Assembly: GCA_900550545.1 (NCBI GenBank)
Contig: URSS01000026.1
Location: 1 to 38,179 of the forward strand
Length of the DNA: 38,179 nucleotides
DNA from: an uncultured Lachnobacterium sp.
GTDB taxonomy: Bacteria > Bacillota > Clostridia > Lachnospirales > Lachnospiraceae
Direction: 5' to 3'
Positions 1-7,880 of the stretch are shown piece after piece; position 1 is the stretch's first letter, and every line of letters begins with the position of its first letter. The notes under the pieces are model-generated. The model ran no database searches and was not told where the DNA came from. It saw only the letters and a list, made by a program, of their open reading frames with translations. The translations under genes were made by a program, and so were the position numbers.

Positions 1-54
1 AAACGAGGTCTGCGAAGCAGGAAGCCCATTGGCTTTAGACAATGGGTAGTTCAC
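1..54 (+). mobile_element. Right end of an IS200/IS605-family (TnpB) element, partial
   Basis: The first 54 bases look like the 3' terminus of an IS200/IS605-type insertion sequence. A hairpin of CCCATT (25-30) with AATGGG (41-46) is followed directly by TAGTTCAC, the form in which clostridial TnpB-carrying elements commonly end. In this family the same segment is the 3' scaffold of the omega (re)RNA, and the DNA just past the end (from about position 55) would supply the guide. The tnpB gene itself would lie left of the window. The call rests on recognising the end motif; no transposase is visible here. Confidence 0.6.
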
Positions 55-90
55 ATGTTATAAAATTTTATGAAAAGGGAGCACAGTATT

Positions 91-1104
91 ATGAAAAAAT
101 TTATTACATGGATGTTAGCTTGTTTCATTCTGATAAGTACGGTTGCAGGTACTGCGAGCAATGTACAGGCGGCAACGGTCAGCCAGAATAATCCGGTAAA
201 CGGAGATTACAGTTATTATGCGGTATATGGTACGATTTATCGGGTAAACAATCAGACAGGTAAGAATAAAAAGATTAAGGCACTGAAAGATGCATTTGAG
301 ATATTTGATCTGACTTATTATAAAGGGTATTTATATTTTACTGAAGATTTGTTTTATGGAACCGAAATGGAGAAAAATCAGATTTGCCGAGTGAAAACAG
401 ATGGAAGTGGATACGAGGTACTTGGCTGGGGACAGACTCTGAGTATTTATAAAGACAAGATTTATTATATCAAAAACAAAGTTGTAACAGATGTGTATGG
501 CAGTTCCACAGAGGCTGTTGGTATTGCAAAGATGGATTTGAAGGGAAATAATAAAAAGAATATCAATAAAATGCCAAGTGACAGCTCTTCCTATTATCGG
601 GATCTGACGGTTGTGAATGGCCGCATCTATTATATCGATTCCAAGTATAGTGGAAAACTTATCAGCACCAATATGAGTGGCAAGGATAAAAAGTTCTATG
701 ATGGAATAAACAGTTACTGGTCTGGTCTGAAAGTTGCAGGAAACAAAATATATTATATGGATCAGGAATGTCATATCTATTATTTTGATACGAAATCCAA
801 GAAAAAGAAACAGGTATGTTCCATTCCGAATGGGGATGGCAATTTTGCCGGTGTGATTGGTAAAAATGTATATTATTACAGCTATGATAAGCAGGCTACC
901 TATTGCTATAATATGTCTGAAAAAAAGGCAAGAAAACTAATTGACAAAAATGTCACAATCCTTACAACAAAAGGTAAGTATATGGTGGTGGACTGTTTCC
1001 TTTCACAGAAAGAGTTTGAAAAGACGGGAAAAACAAATGAAATTGCAATTATGAAAAAATCTGGAAAGGGATATAAGAAACTGATTCGGTTTTATGTATC
1101 TTAG
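91..1104 (+). CDS. Secreted DUF5050-like beta-propeller protein
   Basis: A 337-residue exported protein. The first 35 or so residues are a signal peptide (MKKF, hydrophobic core, then VQAATV). The rest is rich in Tyr, Lys and Gly and repeats short blocks such as GYLYFTE, DKIYYIK, GRIYYID, NKIYYMD and KNVYYYS about every 45 residues. This is the pattern of DUF5050-type propeller-like repeats seen in secreted clostridial proteins. The ATG at 91 was chosen because GGGAG sits 9 bases before it, while an in-frame ATG at 70 has no ribosome site. Its stop overlaps the stop of azlD, which converges on it. It follows the end of an insertion element, so its upstream region may have been displaced. Function is unknown; an extracellular or wall-associated role is an inference from export. 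Confidence 0.7.
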   Translation: MKKFITWMLACFILISTVAGTASNVQAATVSQNNPVNGDYSYYAVYGTIYRVNNQTGKNKKIKALKDAFEIFDLTYYKGYLYFTEDLFYGTEMEKNQICRVKTDGSGYEVLGWGQTLSIYKDKIYYIKNKVVTDVYGSSTEAVGIAKMDLKGNNKKNINKMPSDSSSYYRDLTVVNGRIYYIDSKYSGKLISTNMSGKDKKFYDGINSYWSGLKVAGNKIYYMDQECHIYYFDTKSKKKKQVCSIPNGDGNFAGVIGKNVYYYSYDKQATYCYNMSEKKARKLIDKNVTILTTKGKYMVVDCFLSQKEFEKTGKTNEIAIMKKSGKGYKKLIRFYVS

Positions 1105-1409
1105 TGGAAGAGTTCCACAACAAATACAGCAACGCAGGCGGCGATTGCAACGACGGTCAATCCTTTTTCTTTCAAAGCAAATATGACAGCTACGATCAGT
1201 CCGGCAGCGGCACCAGCCCACCAGTTGGTAGCGTAGAAGACGGCTGGGATGGTCATGGCTGTCAGCACTGCATAAGGAATGTATGCGAGAAACGAACGGA
1301 TGAACCGGTTATTAATTTTATTTTTGATTGCAACGAACGGGATCACTCGAATCAGATAAGTGGATCCGGCGAGGATCAGTAAATAAAGAAAGAATACATA
1401 ATTATTCAT
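1101..1409 (-). CDS. azlD: AzlD-type branched-chain amino acid exporter subunit
   Basis: A 102-residue membrane protein with three to four hydrophobic segments (starting MNNYVFFLYLLILAGS, with RVIPF and AYIPYAVLTAM motifs typical of AzlD). With AzlC it forms a two-component exporter for branched-chain amino acids and analogues such as azaleucine. The start at 1409 has GGAGG six bases upstream; the longer upstream open frame lies inside azlC and is rejected. The azlC stop is 10 bases before it, so both are one transcript. The stop codon TAA overlaps the convergent stop of the secreted protein gene. Confidence 0.88.
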   Translation of the reverse strand: MNNYVFFLYLLILAGSTYLIRVIPFVAIKNKINNRFIRSFLAYIPYAVLTAMTIPAVFYATNWWAGAAAGLIVAVIFALKEKGLTVVAIAACVAVFVVELFH

Positions 1410-1419
1410 GGAAAACCTC

Positions 1420-2124
1420 CTAAGGTTCGTCAGGTTCTTCGTCTGCAACCGGGAACAGGATTGCTCCAATGACCGCAGAGACGACCGCAACGACAGTGAT
1501 GGTAATACCGCTTGATATTTTAGAAAGAAGCGGGATATAGTAAAAGGCACAACTTAAAATCAACGATAAAATCACGACAAAGATCACCGGTCGTGATTTT
1601 TTCATTTCCGGGACTACAATTGCCACGAACATACCATAGATAGCAAGGCTTAATGCACTCATGAGACGGTCCGGAAGAATACTTCCAAGGATGGAGCCAA
1701 TCAGAGTGCCGACCGCCCAGCCGATATAAGGAAGCGTTGCTAGTCCTGCAAAAAAACTGCGGGTAACTGATTCTTCCTGACTTGCTACGGCAAAAATTTC
1801 GTCTGTCATCATAAATCCTAAAAGCCAGCGATAGATGCCTTTGAATTTGCTGTCTGCTTTCTGCGCAATGGATATGGACATAAAAGAGTATCGGATATTG
1901 ATGGTAATCTGGGAAATCAGCATCTGAAAATACTGACCGGGATGAATCATGATACCGATACCGGCAAATTGTCCGGCAGAAGTGACAGTGGCCATTGATA
2001 TGATCAGTGCCTGCCACCAGGACAGACCGTAGGATACGGCCATAATTCCGAAGGTAAAGGAAACTGACAGATATCCCAATGCAATCGGAATTCCGGCTGC
2101 CAGTCCGCGTTTATAGTTATTCAT
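1420..2124 (-). CDS. azlC: AzlC-type branched-chain amino acid exporter subunit
   Basis: A 234-residue integral membrane protein of the AzlC family. It begins MNNYKRGLAAGIPIALGYL, has the conserved FTFGIMA segment and the QFAGI motif, and ends in several hydrophobic helices. It is the large subunit of the AzlCD exporter. The start at 2124 was chosen because GGAG lies six bases before that ATG; the frame stays open further upstream but without a ribosome site. It is transcribed away from the endonuclease IV gene, and the shared 190-base region contains a palindrome that could be an operator. Confidence 0.88.
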   Translation of the reverse strand: MNNYKRGLAAGIPIALGYLSVSFTFGIMAVSYGLSWWQALIISMATVTSAGQFAGIGIMIHPGQYFQMLISQITINIRYSFMSISIAQKADSKFKGIYRWLLGFMMTDEIFAVASQEESVTRSFFAGLATLPYIGWAVGTLIGSILGSILPDRLMSALSLAIYGMFVAIVVPEMKKSRPVIFVVILSLILSCAFYYIPLLSKISSGITITVVAVVSAVIGAILFPVADEEPDEP

Positions 2125-2223
2125 TATTTTCTCCATATAATCGTAAAATTTAGAGCCAAAAGACAAGCTCAAAGGATATTTTATCACAAATAATCAAAAA
2201 GTGTTATTTTTTTTCAAACACAA

Positions 2224-2240
2224 TTGCAAATGGTTTGCAA
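2224..2240. promoter_or_regulatory. Palindromic operator candidate between azlC and nfo
   Basis: TTGCAAATGGTTTGCAA is a perfect 7-bp inverted repeat with a 3-bp centre, placed between the divergent azlC and endonuclease IV genes. The size and location suit a dimeric repressor. No regulator gene is adjacent, so the binding protein is unknown. Confidence 0.4.
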
Positions 2241-2311
2241 AATAGGGGATATTATGTTAACTTTTGATTAGTTATGTATTGAAATAAATTATAGAGATAA
2301 GAGGAATGCAA

Positions 2312-3178
2312 ATGAGTACGATTAAATTAGGATCTCATGTTGGTATGGCAGGAAAAGAGATGTTTCTCGCCTCCGCAAAAGAGGCAGCATCTTATGGAGC
2401 AAATGTTTTTATGCTTTATACAGGAGCTCCGCAGAATACCAGGAGAAAAGAGGTGACAGAATTAAATATAGAAGCAGGATGGGAGTATGCGCACGCGCAT
2501 GGAATTGATGAGATTGTGGTGCATGCACCTTATATTATCAATCTGGCAAATACAGTGAAGCCGGAGACGTATGAGCTGGCTGTGGAGTTTTTGGAGAAAG
2601 AAATTGTGCGTACAGCTGCGATGGGAAGCAAAGTATTGGTATTGCACCCAGGCAGCCATGTCAATGCGGGCACGGAAGCAGGCACGGCGCAGATAATCAA
2701 AGGCTTGAACACTGTATTGAATCAGAACGAGGACGATGTCTGCATCGCATTGGAAACGATGGCGGGAAAAGGCAGTGAGATTGGACGTAGCTTTGAGGAG
2801 CTGAAAGCAATCTATGATGGAGTGGAGAAAAAGGAGCGTTTGCGCGTTTGTTTCGACACCTGCCATGTCAATGATGCCGGATACGATCTAGTGAATCATT
2901 ATGAGGATGTCTTTGCAGAATTTGATCGCATCATCGGCTTGAATCAGATTGCGGTCTTTCATGTGAATGACAGTATGAATCCGCTTGGTGCACACAAGGA
3001 CCGTCATGCAAATATCGGAAAGGGAGCGATTGGATACGAGACGTTATATCGGGTAGTGCATGACGAGCGTTTTCTGGAAGTGCCGAAAATCCTTGAGACA
3101 CCATGGCTTTGCGAAGAGGGATCCACAAAGAAGACAATTCCTCCATATAAGGAAGAAATTGCATGGTTACTGCAGTGA
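2312..3178 (+). CDS. nfo: Deoxyribonuclease IV (endonuclease IV, AP endonuclease)
   Basis: A 288-residue TIM-barrel AP endonuclease that cleaves DNA 5' to abasic sites in base-excision repair. Family signatures visible in order are the start KLGSHVGMAG, VHAPYIINLAN, LHPGSHV, ALETMAGKGSEIG, CFDTCHVNDAGYD and FHVNDSMNPLGAHKDRHANIG. These supply the His, Glu and Asp ligands of the tri-zinc site. Length matches bacterial Nfo. The ATG at 2312 is preferred over 2306 because AGAGG is 7 bases upstream of it but only 1 base from the earlier ATG. It reads divergently from azlCD. Confidence 0.95.
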   Translation: MSTIKLGSHVGMAGKEMFLASAKEAASYGANVFMLYTGAPQNTRRKEVTELNIEAGWEYAHAHGIDEIVVHAPYIINLANTVKPETYELAVEFLEKEIVRTAAMGSKVLVLHPGSHVNAGTEAGTAQIIKGLNTVLNQNEDDVCIALETMAGKGSEIGRSFEELKAIYDGVEKKERLRVCFDTCHVNDAGYDLVNHYEDVFAEFDRIIGLNQIAVFHVNDSMNPLGAHKDRHANIGKGAIGYETLYRVVHDERFLEVPKILETPWLCEEGSTKKTIPPYKEEIAWLLQ

Positions 3179-3274
3179 GTTATGTGTTGCGTAAGTTCTT
3201 TGCGTTTGATATGATGAAACTTAATGTATAGATTCCATTTACGAAAAGATTTATTATAGGAAGAGGGACGAAGA

Positions 3275-4363
3275 ATGAATAATTGGAAAGATGTAATGAT
3301 TGTTCCGGAGTTTGATGAGCAGGGAGTCGCCTGTTACAAGCTGGAAGGCGGAGATTATTTAAATGAGTATTATATTGTGTCAGAAGCGGAGTCAAGAAAG
3401 CTTTTGAACACGCCGGAGATTGTAGGATATGAGGTATACAACTGCCTGATTCCATCCACCTCACAGATGCTTTATTATCTGAAAGAACAGAAGAAAGTAA
3501 CGACAGCAAATATTCTTTCGATTCTGCGTGGAGCATTGAATTATCCGTTGGAGGAGAGCTGCTACCGTGAACATATCCGTGTACATGACATCAGCTTTCT
3601 GTCAAGTGAGCGTGTGTTTGCGGATGAGGAGATTGCGGGACTTGAAATCAAATACAGCAAGCTTACGATGGTTCCGGACAGCACACTTATGATTGGAGAT
3701 ATTATTGCAAGCGGTGAGACTTTGATTCACTGTCTGCGTTATGTGACCGATTTTTACCGCAAAAATGGCGCAAAGCTGCGCAATATTATTGTATTTACAA
3801 TCGGTGGAACCAAGGGCATTGATATTCTTGAGGAACTGACAAAGGATATCCGCAAATTCTGGCCGGATTTTGAGGGATTTATTACCGTTTACTATGAAGG
3901 AATTTTCAGCACTTATCAGGATAAGGGCGTTTCCGGCATCAATCTTCCGGATGTCGATTTCTTCTGGAAGGACGGTATTGTTGCTCCGGAATTTCGTAGA
4001 GAGACGTTATCGATGTGCAGCCCGCTTTTTGAAAAATGCATTATTTACGATGGCGGAGCAAGACGTTATGAAATTCATGAGCACGTAGAAGAAGTGCTGG
4101 ATTTCTGGCAAGGGATGCTTGCGCGTGCAGATCGTATCGATATGGCGGAACTTTTGGCAGAGAAACTCGGTTATCCGCTTCCAATCAGTTATGAAGACTG
4201 GATTGCATGCAATCATTATAAGAATATTCCAGTTGCGGATACTCGTTGGCTGTATCGTCAGGAACAGGGGTATATCGAGAGCATGAAGAATATTACATTG
4301 AAAGAACTTGCAACACAGAGAATCGAAGAATTTACGGATGCATTGCGTAAATATATGCTGTAA
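3275..4363 (+). CDS. Phosphoribosyltransferase-like protein
   Basis: A 362-residue soluble protein. Residues around 145-155 read LMIGDIIASGETL, close to the acidic-acidic-x-GlyThr PRPP-binding loop of type I phosphoribosyltransferases, preceded by a beta strand as expected. The N-terminal 100 residues and the C-terminal third (with two conserved-looking Trp and several Tyr) match nothing I recognise. The stop is 20 bases before the cytosine permease start, so the two are probably co-transcribed. That suggests a role in nucleobase salvage, but neither substrate nor activity can be read from the sequence. Confidence 0.55.
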   Translation: MNNWKDVMIVPEFDEQGVACYKLEGGDYLNEYYIVSEAESRKLLNTPEIVGYEVYNCLIPSTSQMLYYLKEQKKVTTANILSILRGALNYPLEESCYREHIRVHDISFLSSERVFADEEIAGLEIKYSKLTMVPDSTLMIGDIIASGETLIHCLRYVTDFYRKNGAKLRNIIVFTIGGTKGIDILEELTKDIRKFWPDFEGFITVYYEGIFSTYQDKGVSGINLPDVDFFWKDGIVAPEFRRETLSMCSPLFEKCIIYDGGARRYEIHEHVEEVLDFWQGMLARADRIDMAELLAEKLGYPLPISYEDWIACNHYKNIPVADTRWLYRQEQGYIESMKNITLKELATQRIEEFTDALRKYML

Positions 4364-4383
4364 CAGAAAGGATAAATTAAAAA

Positions 4384-5625
4384 ATGGGTAATGAAAAAAC
4401 AAAAGTAGATGTTGATTATGCAGATTCCGCGGTGCCGGCGAATGGCCGAAAAGGCTTTATTACCATGTTCATGATTATGCTGGGATTTACCTTTTTCTCA
4501 GCGAGTATGTGGGCAGGACAGCAGCTTGCAGCCGGACTTGATTTCAAAGGTTTTCTCGGGGCACTTATTTTAGGTGGTGTGATTCTTGGAGCCTATACAG
4601 GACTTCTCGGCTACGTTGGTGCAAAGACCGGCCTTGGCATGGATCTTCTGGCAAAGAAAGCGTTTGGACAAAAAGGTTCGTACCTGTCTTCGGCAATGAT
4701 TAGTTTTACGCAGATCGGATGGTTCGGTGTAGGTGTTGCAATGTTTGCCATCCCGGTTTCTTCTGAAATTTTTGGTGACAGCACGCTTGCAAAGTGGATT
4801 CTTGTTATTGTAGCAGGTGTCTGCATGACAGCTTCTGCGTATTTTGGAATTAAATCATTGACCGTGATTAGTTATATTGCTGTCCCATTGGTTGCAATTC
4901 TTGGAACCGTTGCTATGGTAATGGCGGTAAATCAGGGAAACGGCACGATCGTAGATCAGTTTGCAGTATCTAGCGGTACATTAAGCGTGGTCGGTGGAGC
5001 AGGACTTGTAATCGGCTCTTTTGTATCCGGTGGTACAGCAACTCCGAATTTTACCCGTTTTGCTAAGGATGCAAAGTCAGGAACGATTGCTACGGTTGTT
5101 GCATTTTTTATTGGTAATTCCCTGATGTTTTTCTTTGGTGCGATTGCATATATTTTCGTAGGTGGAAATGATATTTTTGAAGTTATGATTCGCCTGAATC
5201 TGTTTTATATGGCAATTCTTGTTTTGGGATTAAATATCTGGACTACCAATGACAATGCATTGTATTCTGCCGGACTTGGACTTGCAAATATTTTTCATCA
5301 GAAGAAAAAGCCGATGGTATTGATTTCCGGAATCATCGGAACCTTATTATCCGTGTGGCTGTATTACAATTTCTGCAACTGGCTGAACATTTTAAACTGT
5401 ACCCTTCCACCGGTAGGTATTATTCTCGTGTTATCTTATTTCGTGGATAAGGAAGCTTACAAAGAGGGCGCAGAAGAAAAAGTTGTGGACTGGTTTGCTG
5501 TTGCAGGTGTCATTCTTGGTGCAGTCGTTGCAAATATCGTACCATACGGCATTGCTTCCATCAATGGCATGGCAGTGGCAGCGGTATGCTATCTGATTGG
5601 AAGAAAAGTGAACAAAAACCGCTAA
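4384..5625 (+). CDS. codB: Cytosine permease (NCS1 family, CodB-like)
   Basis: A 413-residue transporter with about 12 hydrophobic segments. Recognisable CodB-type stretches include TGLLGYVGAKTGLGMD, FGQKGSYL, QIGWFGVGVAMFAIP, GTATPNFTRFAKDAK and IWTTNDNALYSAGL. NCS1 permeases of this branch import cytosine or related nucleobases with a cation. The N-terminal 30 residues are cytoplasmic and acidic. It follows the phosphoribosyltransferase-like gene by 20 bases. No cytosine deaminase (codA) is in the window, so substrate assignment rests on family similarity. Confidence 0.85.
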   Translation: MGNEKTKVDVDYADSAVPANGRKGFITMFMIMLGFTFFSASMWAGQQLAAGLDFKGFLGALILGGVILGAYTGLLGYVGAKTGLGMDLLAKKAFGQKGSYLSSAMISFTQIGWFGVGVAMFAIPVSSEIFGDSTLAKWILVIVAGVCMTASAYFGIKSLTVISYIAVPLVAILGTVAMVMAVNQGNGTIVDQFAVSSGTLSVVGGAGLVIGSFVSGGTATPNFTRFAKDAKSGTIATVVAFFIGNSLMFFFGAIAYIFVGGNDIFEVMIRLNLFYMAILVLGLNIWTTNDNALYSAGLGLANIFHQKKKPMVLISGIIGTLLSVWLYYNFCNWLNILNCTLPPVGIILVLSYFVDKEAYKEGAEEKVVDWFAVAGVILGAVVANIVPYGIASINGMAVAAVCYLIGRKVNKNR

Positions 5626-5636
5626 TTGCTGTCATC

Positions 5637-5666
5637 TTGCATTTTTTGTGCAAATTGTGGTAATAT
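5637..5666 (+). promoter_or_regulatory. Probable sigma-A promoter of the CobW pair
   Basis: TTGCAT and TAATAT are separated by 18 bases, about 50 bases upstream of the first GTPase start and its AAAGGAGG ribosome site. The -35 box is followed by TGCAA, so TTGCA/TGCAA also forms a short inverted repeat that could be an operator. No clear Zur box was recognised. Confidence 0.4.
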
Positions 5667-5715
5667 AAGTAGTTGGATTAGAACCTTTTCACATATTTAA
5701 AGGAGGATATATAAA

Positions 5716-6828
5716 ATGACAAAGATTGACATTATTTCAGGCTTTTTAGGAGCTGGTAAAACAACATTTATTAAGAAGATGATTGACGAAGCATTCAAGG
5801 GTGAGCAGATTGTTCTCATCGAGAATGAGTTCGGTGAAGTTGGTATCGATGGTGGTTTCTTAAAGGATTCTGGCATTGAAATCACAGAGATGAACAGTGG
5901 ATGTATCTGCTGCTCACTGGTTGGTGATTTTGGCAAGAACTTAAATGAAGTAATCACCAAATATCATCCGGACCGTATTTTGATCGAGCCATCTGGTGTT
6001 GGCAAATTATCAGATGTTATGAAATCTGTAATTGATATTGAAAAAGAGCAGGATGTGAAATTAAATGCATTGGTTACGGTTGTCAATGCACTCAAGGCAA
6101 GCAAGCAGATGAAAGCTTTCGGTGAGTTCTTCAACAACCAGATTGAGTATGCAACAACAGTAATTTTAAGCCGTAGCCAGAATGCTACTCCTGAGCAGTT
6201 AGAGTTCTGCGTAAACCAGATTCAGAAGCTGAATCCAAATGCAGCAATTATTACGACAGACTGGGCTTCCATTCCAGGTGAGCAGATCCTGAAAGTTATG
6301 GAAGGACAGGACAACCTTGAAATGAAAGTCCTTGCTGAAGCACGCCATGCGCATGATGAGGAAGAACACGAGCATGAGCATCACCATCATGACCATGATC
6401 ATGAGGAGCATGAACATCATCACGATCACGACCATGAGGAGCATGAACATCATCACGATCATGATCACGAAGAACATGAACATCATCATGAGCATGACGA
6501 GAACTGCACCTGCGGATGCCATGATCACGACCACGAACATCATCATCACCATCATGCAGATGATGTATTCACAAGCTGGGGCAAGGAGACACCTCACAAA
6601 TTCGAGAAGTCAAAGATTGAAGAGATTCTCAAAGGCTTCGTAGATTCTGACAACATCCTCCGTTCCAAGGGTATGGTTGAGAGCGTTGACGGAAGCTGGA
6701 TCTATTTCGATATGGTTCCGGGCGAGTATGAGATTCGTGAAGGCGAGCCGGATTATACCGGACGTATTGTAGTAATTGGTACCGAAATCCATGAGCATGA
6801 GCTTGAGGAACTGTTCGGTCTGGCATAA
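5716..6828 (+). CDS. CobW/P47K-family GTPase metallochaperone with His-rich insert
   Basis: A 370-residue G3E-family GTPase. It has the P-loop GFLGAGKTT (9-17), ENEFGEVGID (37-46) and the metal-binding CICC motif (63-66). Residues about 213-283 are an extreme His/Asp/Glu-rich insert with three tandem 11-residue units and a CTCGCH cluster, then the conserved CobW C-terminal domain (HKFEKSKIEEIL to the end). Proteins of this class deliver zinc (or cobalt) to client enzymes or store it, and the CxCC motif binds the metal next to the GTPase switch. It is 14 bases upstream of a second GTPase of the same fold. Zinc is the most likely metal by analogy, but regulation by Zur is not visible. Confidence 0.88.
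   Translation: MTKIDIISGFLGAGKTTFIKKMIDEAFKGEQIVLIENEFGEVGIDGGFLKDSGIEITEMNSGCICCSLVGDFGKNLNEVITKYHPDRILIEPSGVGKLSDVMKSVIDIEKEQDVKLNALVTVVNALKASKQMKAFGEFFNNQIEYATTVILSRSQNATPEQLEFCVNQIQKLNPNAAIITTDWASIPGEQILKVMEGQDNLEMKVLAEARHAHDEEEHEHEHHHHDHDHEEHEHHHDHDHEEHEHHHDHDHEEHEHHHEHDENCTCGCHDHDHEHHHHHHADDVFTSWGKETPHKFEKSKIEEILKGFVDSDNILRSKGMVESVDGSWIYFDMVPGEYEIREGEPDYTGRIVVIGTEIHEHELEELFGLA
6388..6486 (+). repeat. Three tandem 33-bp repeats encoding His-rich 11-mers
   Basis: Three consecutive 33-bp units (6388-6420, 6421-6453, 6454-6486) each encode HDHDHEEHEHH. They differ only at synonymous third positions such as CAT/CAC and GAG/GAA. Copy number is likely to vary between strains by slippage, changing the metal-binding capacity of the GTPase insert. 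Confidence 0.9.
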
Positions 6829-6842
6829 AGAAAGGAGCAGTA

Positions 6843-7787
6843 ATGGCACAGGATATTCCAGTATATTTATTTACCGGATTTATGGACAGTGGTAAGACTT
6901 CTTTAGTGGAAGAGACATTGTTCGAAAACGAATTTGGCGATGGAGCCAAAGGCGTCATCATTATGTGTGAAGATGGTGAGAAGGAATACGACGAGGCAAA
7001 ACTCGCCACCATTAACTTCAAGCTGACGAGCATTGATTCTGAAGAGGAGTTCACACCACAGAAATTGCAGGAGATTCAGGATACATTCCAGCCGGAGCAG
7101 GTTTTCATTGAGTACAATGGAACCTGGGGCATGGACAAGATCCTTGAGGCACAGATGCCGGAGGGATGGGTGATCGTACAGTCTCTGGCAACAGTGGATT
7201 CTACGACTTTTGATATGTATATGAACAATATGCGTGCGATGATGCAGGAACAGGTTTTCTCCAGCGATGTAGTCATTTTCAACCGCACCGATGATGATAC
7301 CGACCGCGGTCATCTGCGCCGTTCCATTAAAGCAATCAACCGTAAGGCACAGATTGTCTATGAACGCAAGGATGGAACGATCGATGAGCGTCCGGAAGAA
7401 CTTCCGTTTGACATCAACCAGGATGTGATTGAACTTTCCGATGCAGATTATGCAATCTGGTATATGGATGCAATGGAAAATTACAAGAAATACGATCGTA
7501 AGAAAGTGAAGTTCCGTGCGCTTGTATATAATCCGGATAAACTGAAAAAGGGCGTTTTCGTGCCGGGCCGTTTTGCAATGACCTGCTGTATCGAGGATGT
7601 TACTTTTATCGGATTTAAATGCAAATATGACAAAGAGGATGAGATCCCGCACAAGTCATGGATTGATATTACCGCTGAAGTTCGAGTGGAATTTGCCCGC
7701 GAGTATAAAGGAAAAGGCCCGGTGTTGTACCCGATTTCTATTGAGAAAGCGCAGAAGCCGGAAGATGAGCTGGTATACTTCTCATAA
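6843..7787 (+). CDS. CobW-like GTPase with YcgQ/DUF1980-like C-terminal domain
   Basis: A 314-residue protein. The N-terminal half is a G3E-type GTPase with P-loop GFMDSGKT (12-19), but it lacks the CxCC metal motif of true CobW. The C-terminal part (about 217-310) contains VKFRALVYNP, FVPGRFAMTCCIEDVTFIGF (CysCys at 248-249) and WIDITAEV. These resemble the C-terminal domain of YcgQ/TIGR03943 (DUF1980) proteins, which are linked to zinc-responsive permeases. It lies 14 bases after the His-rich CobW GTPase, so the two are probably made together and may act as a pair in metal trafficking. The domain join is seen in the sequence; the function is inferred. Confidence 0.7.
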   Translation: MAQDIPVYLFTGFMDSGKTSLVEETLFENEFGDGAKGVIIMCEDGEKEYDEAKLATINFKLTSIDSEEEFTPQKLQEIQDTFQPEQVFIEYNGTWGMDKILEAQMPEGWVIVQSLATVDSTTFDMYMNNMRAMMQEQVFSSDVVIFNRTDDDTDRGHLRRSIKAINRKAQIVYERKDGTIDERPEELPFDINQDVIELSDADYAIWYMDAMENYKKYDRKKVKFRALVYNPDKLKKGVFVPGRFAMTCCIEDVTFIGFKCKYDKEDEIPHKSWIDITAEVRVEFAREYKGKGPVLYPISIEKAQKPEDELVYFS

Positions 7788-7818
7788 CTGAAAGATATAG
7801 CAGAAAAAGGAATATGTT

Positions 7819-7847
7819 TTGACATATACACGCTTTTTCTGTATGAT
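7819..7847 (+). promoter_or_regulatory. Promoter of nfnAB
   Basis: TTGACA (7819-7824), a 17-base spacer and TATGAT (7842-7847) form a near-consensus sigma-A promoter 34 bases before the nfnA start. It overlaps a hairpin with arms AGCAGAAAAAG and CTTTTTCTG (about 7799-7841) that may terminate the upstream GTPase transcript. Confidence 0.7.
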
Positions 7848-7880
7848 TAAAAAAGAGTATTTAACACTAGGAGGAAGATT

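Noticed and set aside
331..774. Minus-strand ORF within the secreted propeller gene
   Set aside because: It has no ribosome site or family similarity, and the plus strand has a signal peptide and clear repeats.
6199..6597. Minus-strand Met/Val-rich ORF
   Set aside because: It is the complement of the His-rich codons (CAT/CAC become ATG/GTG) and has no ribosome site.
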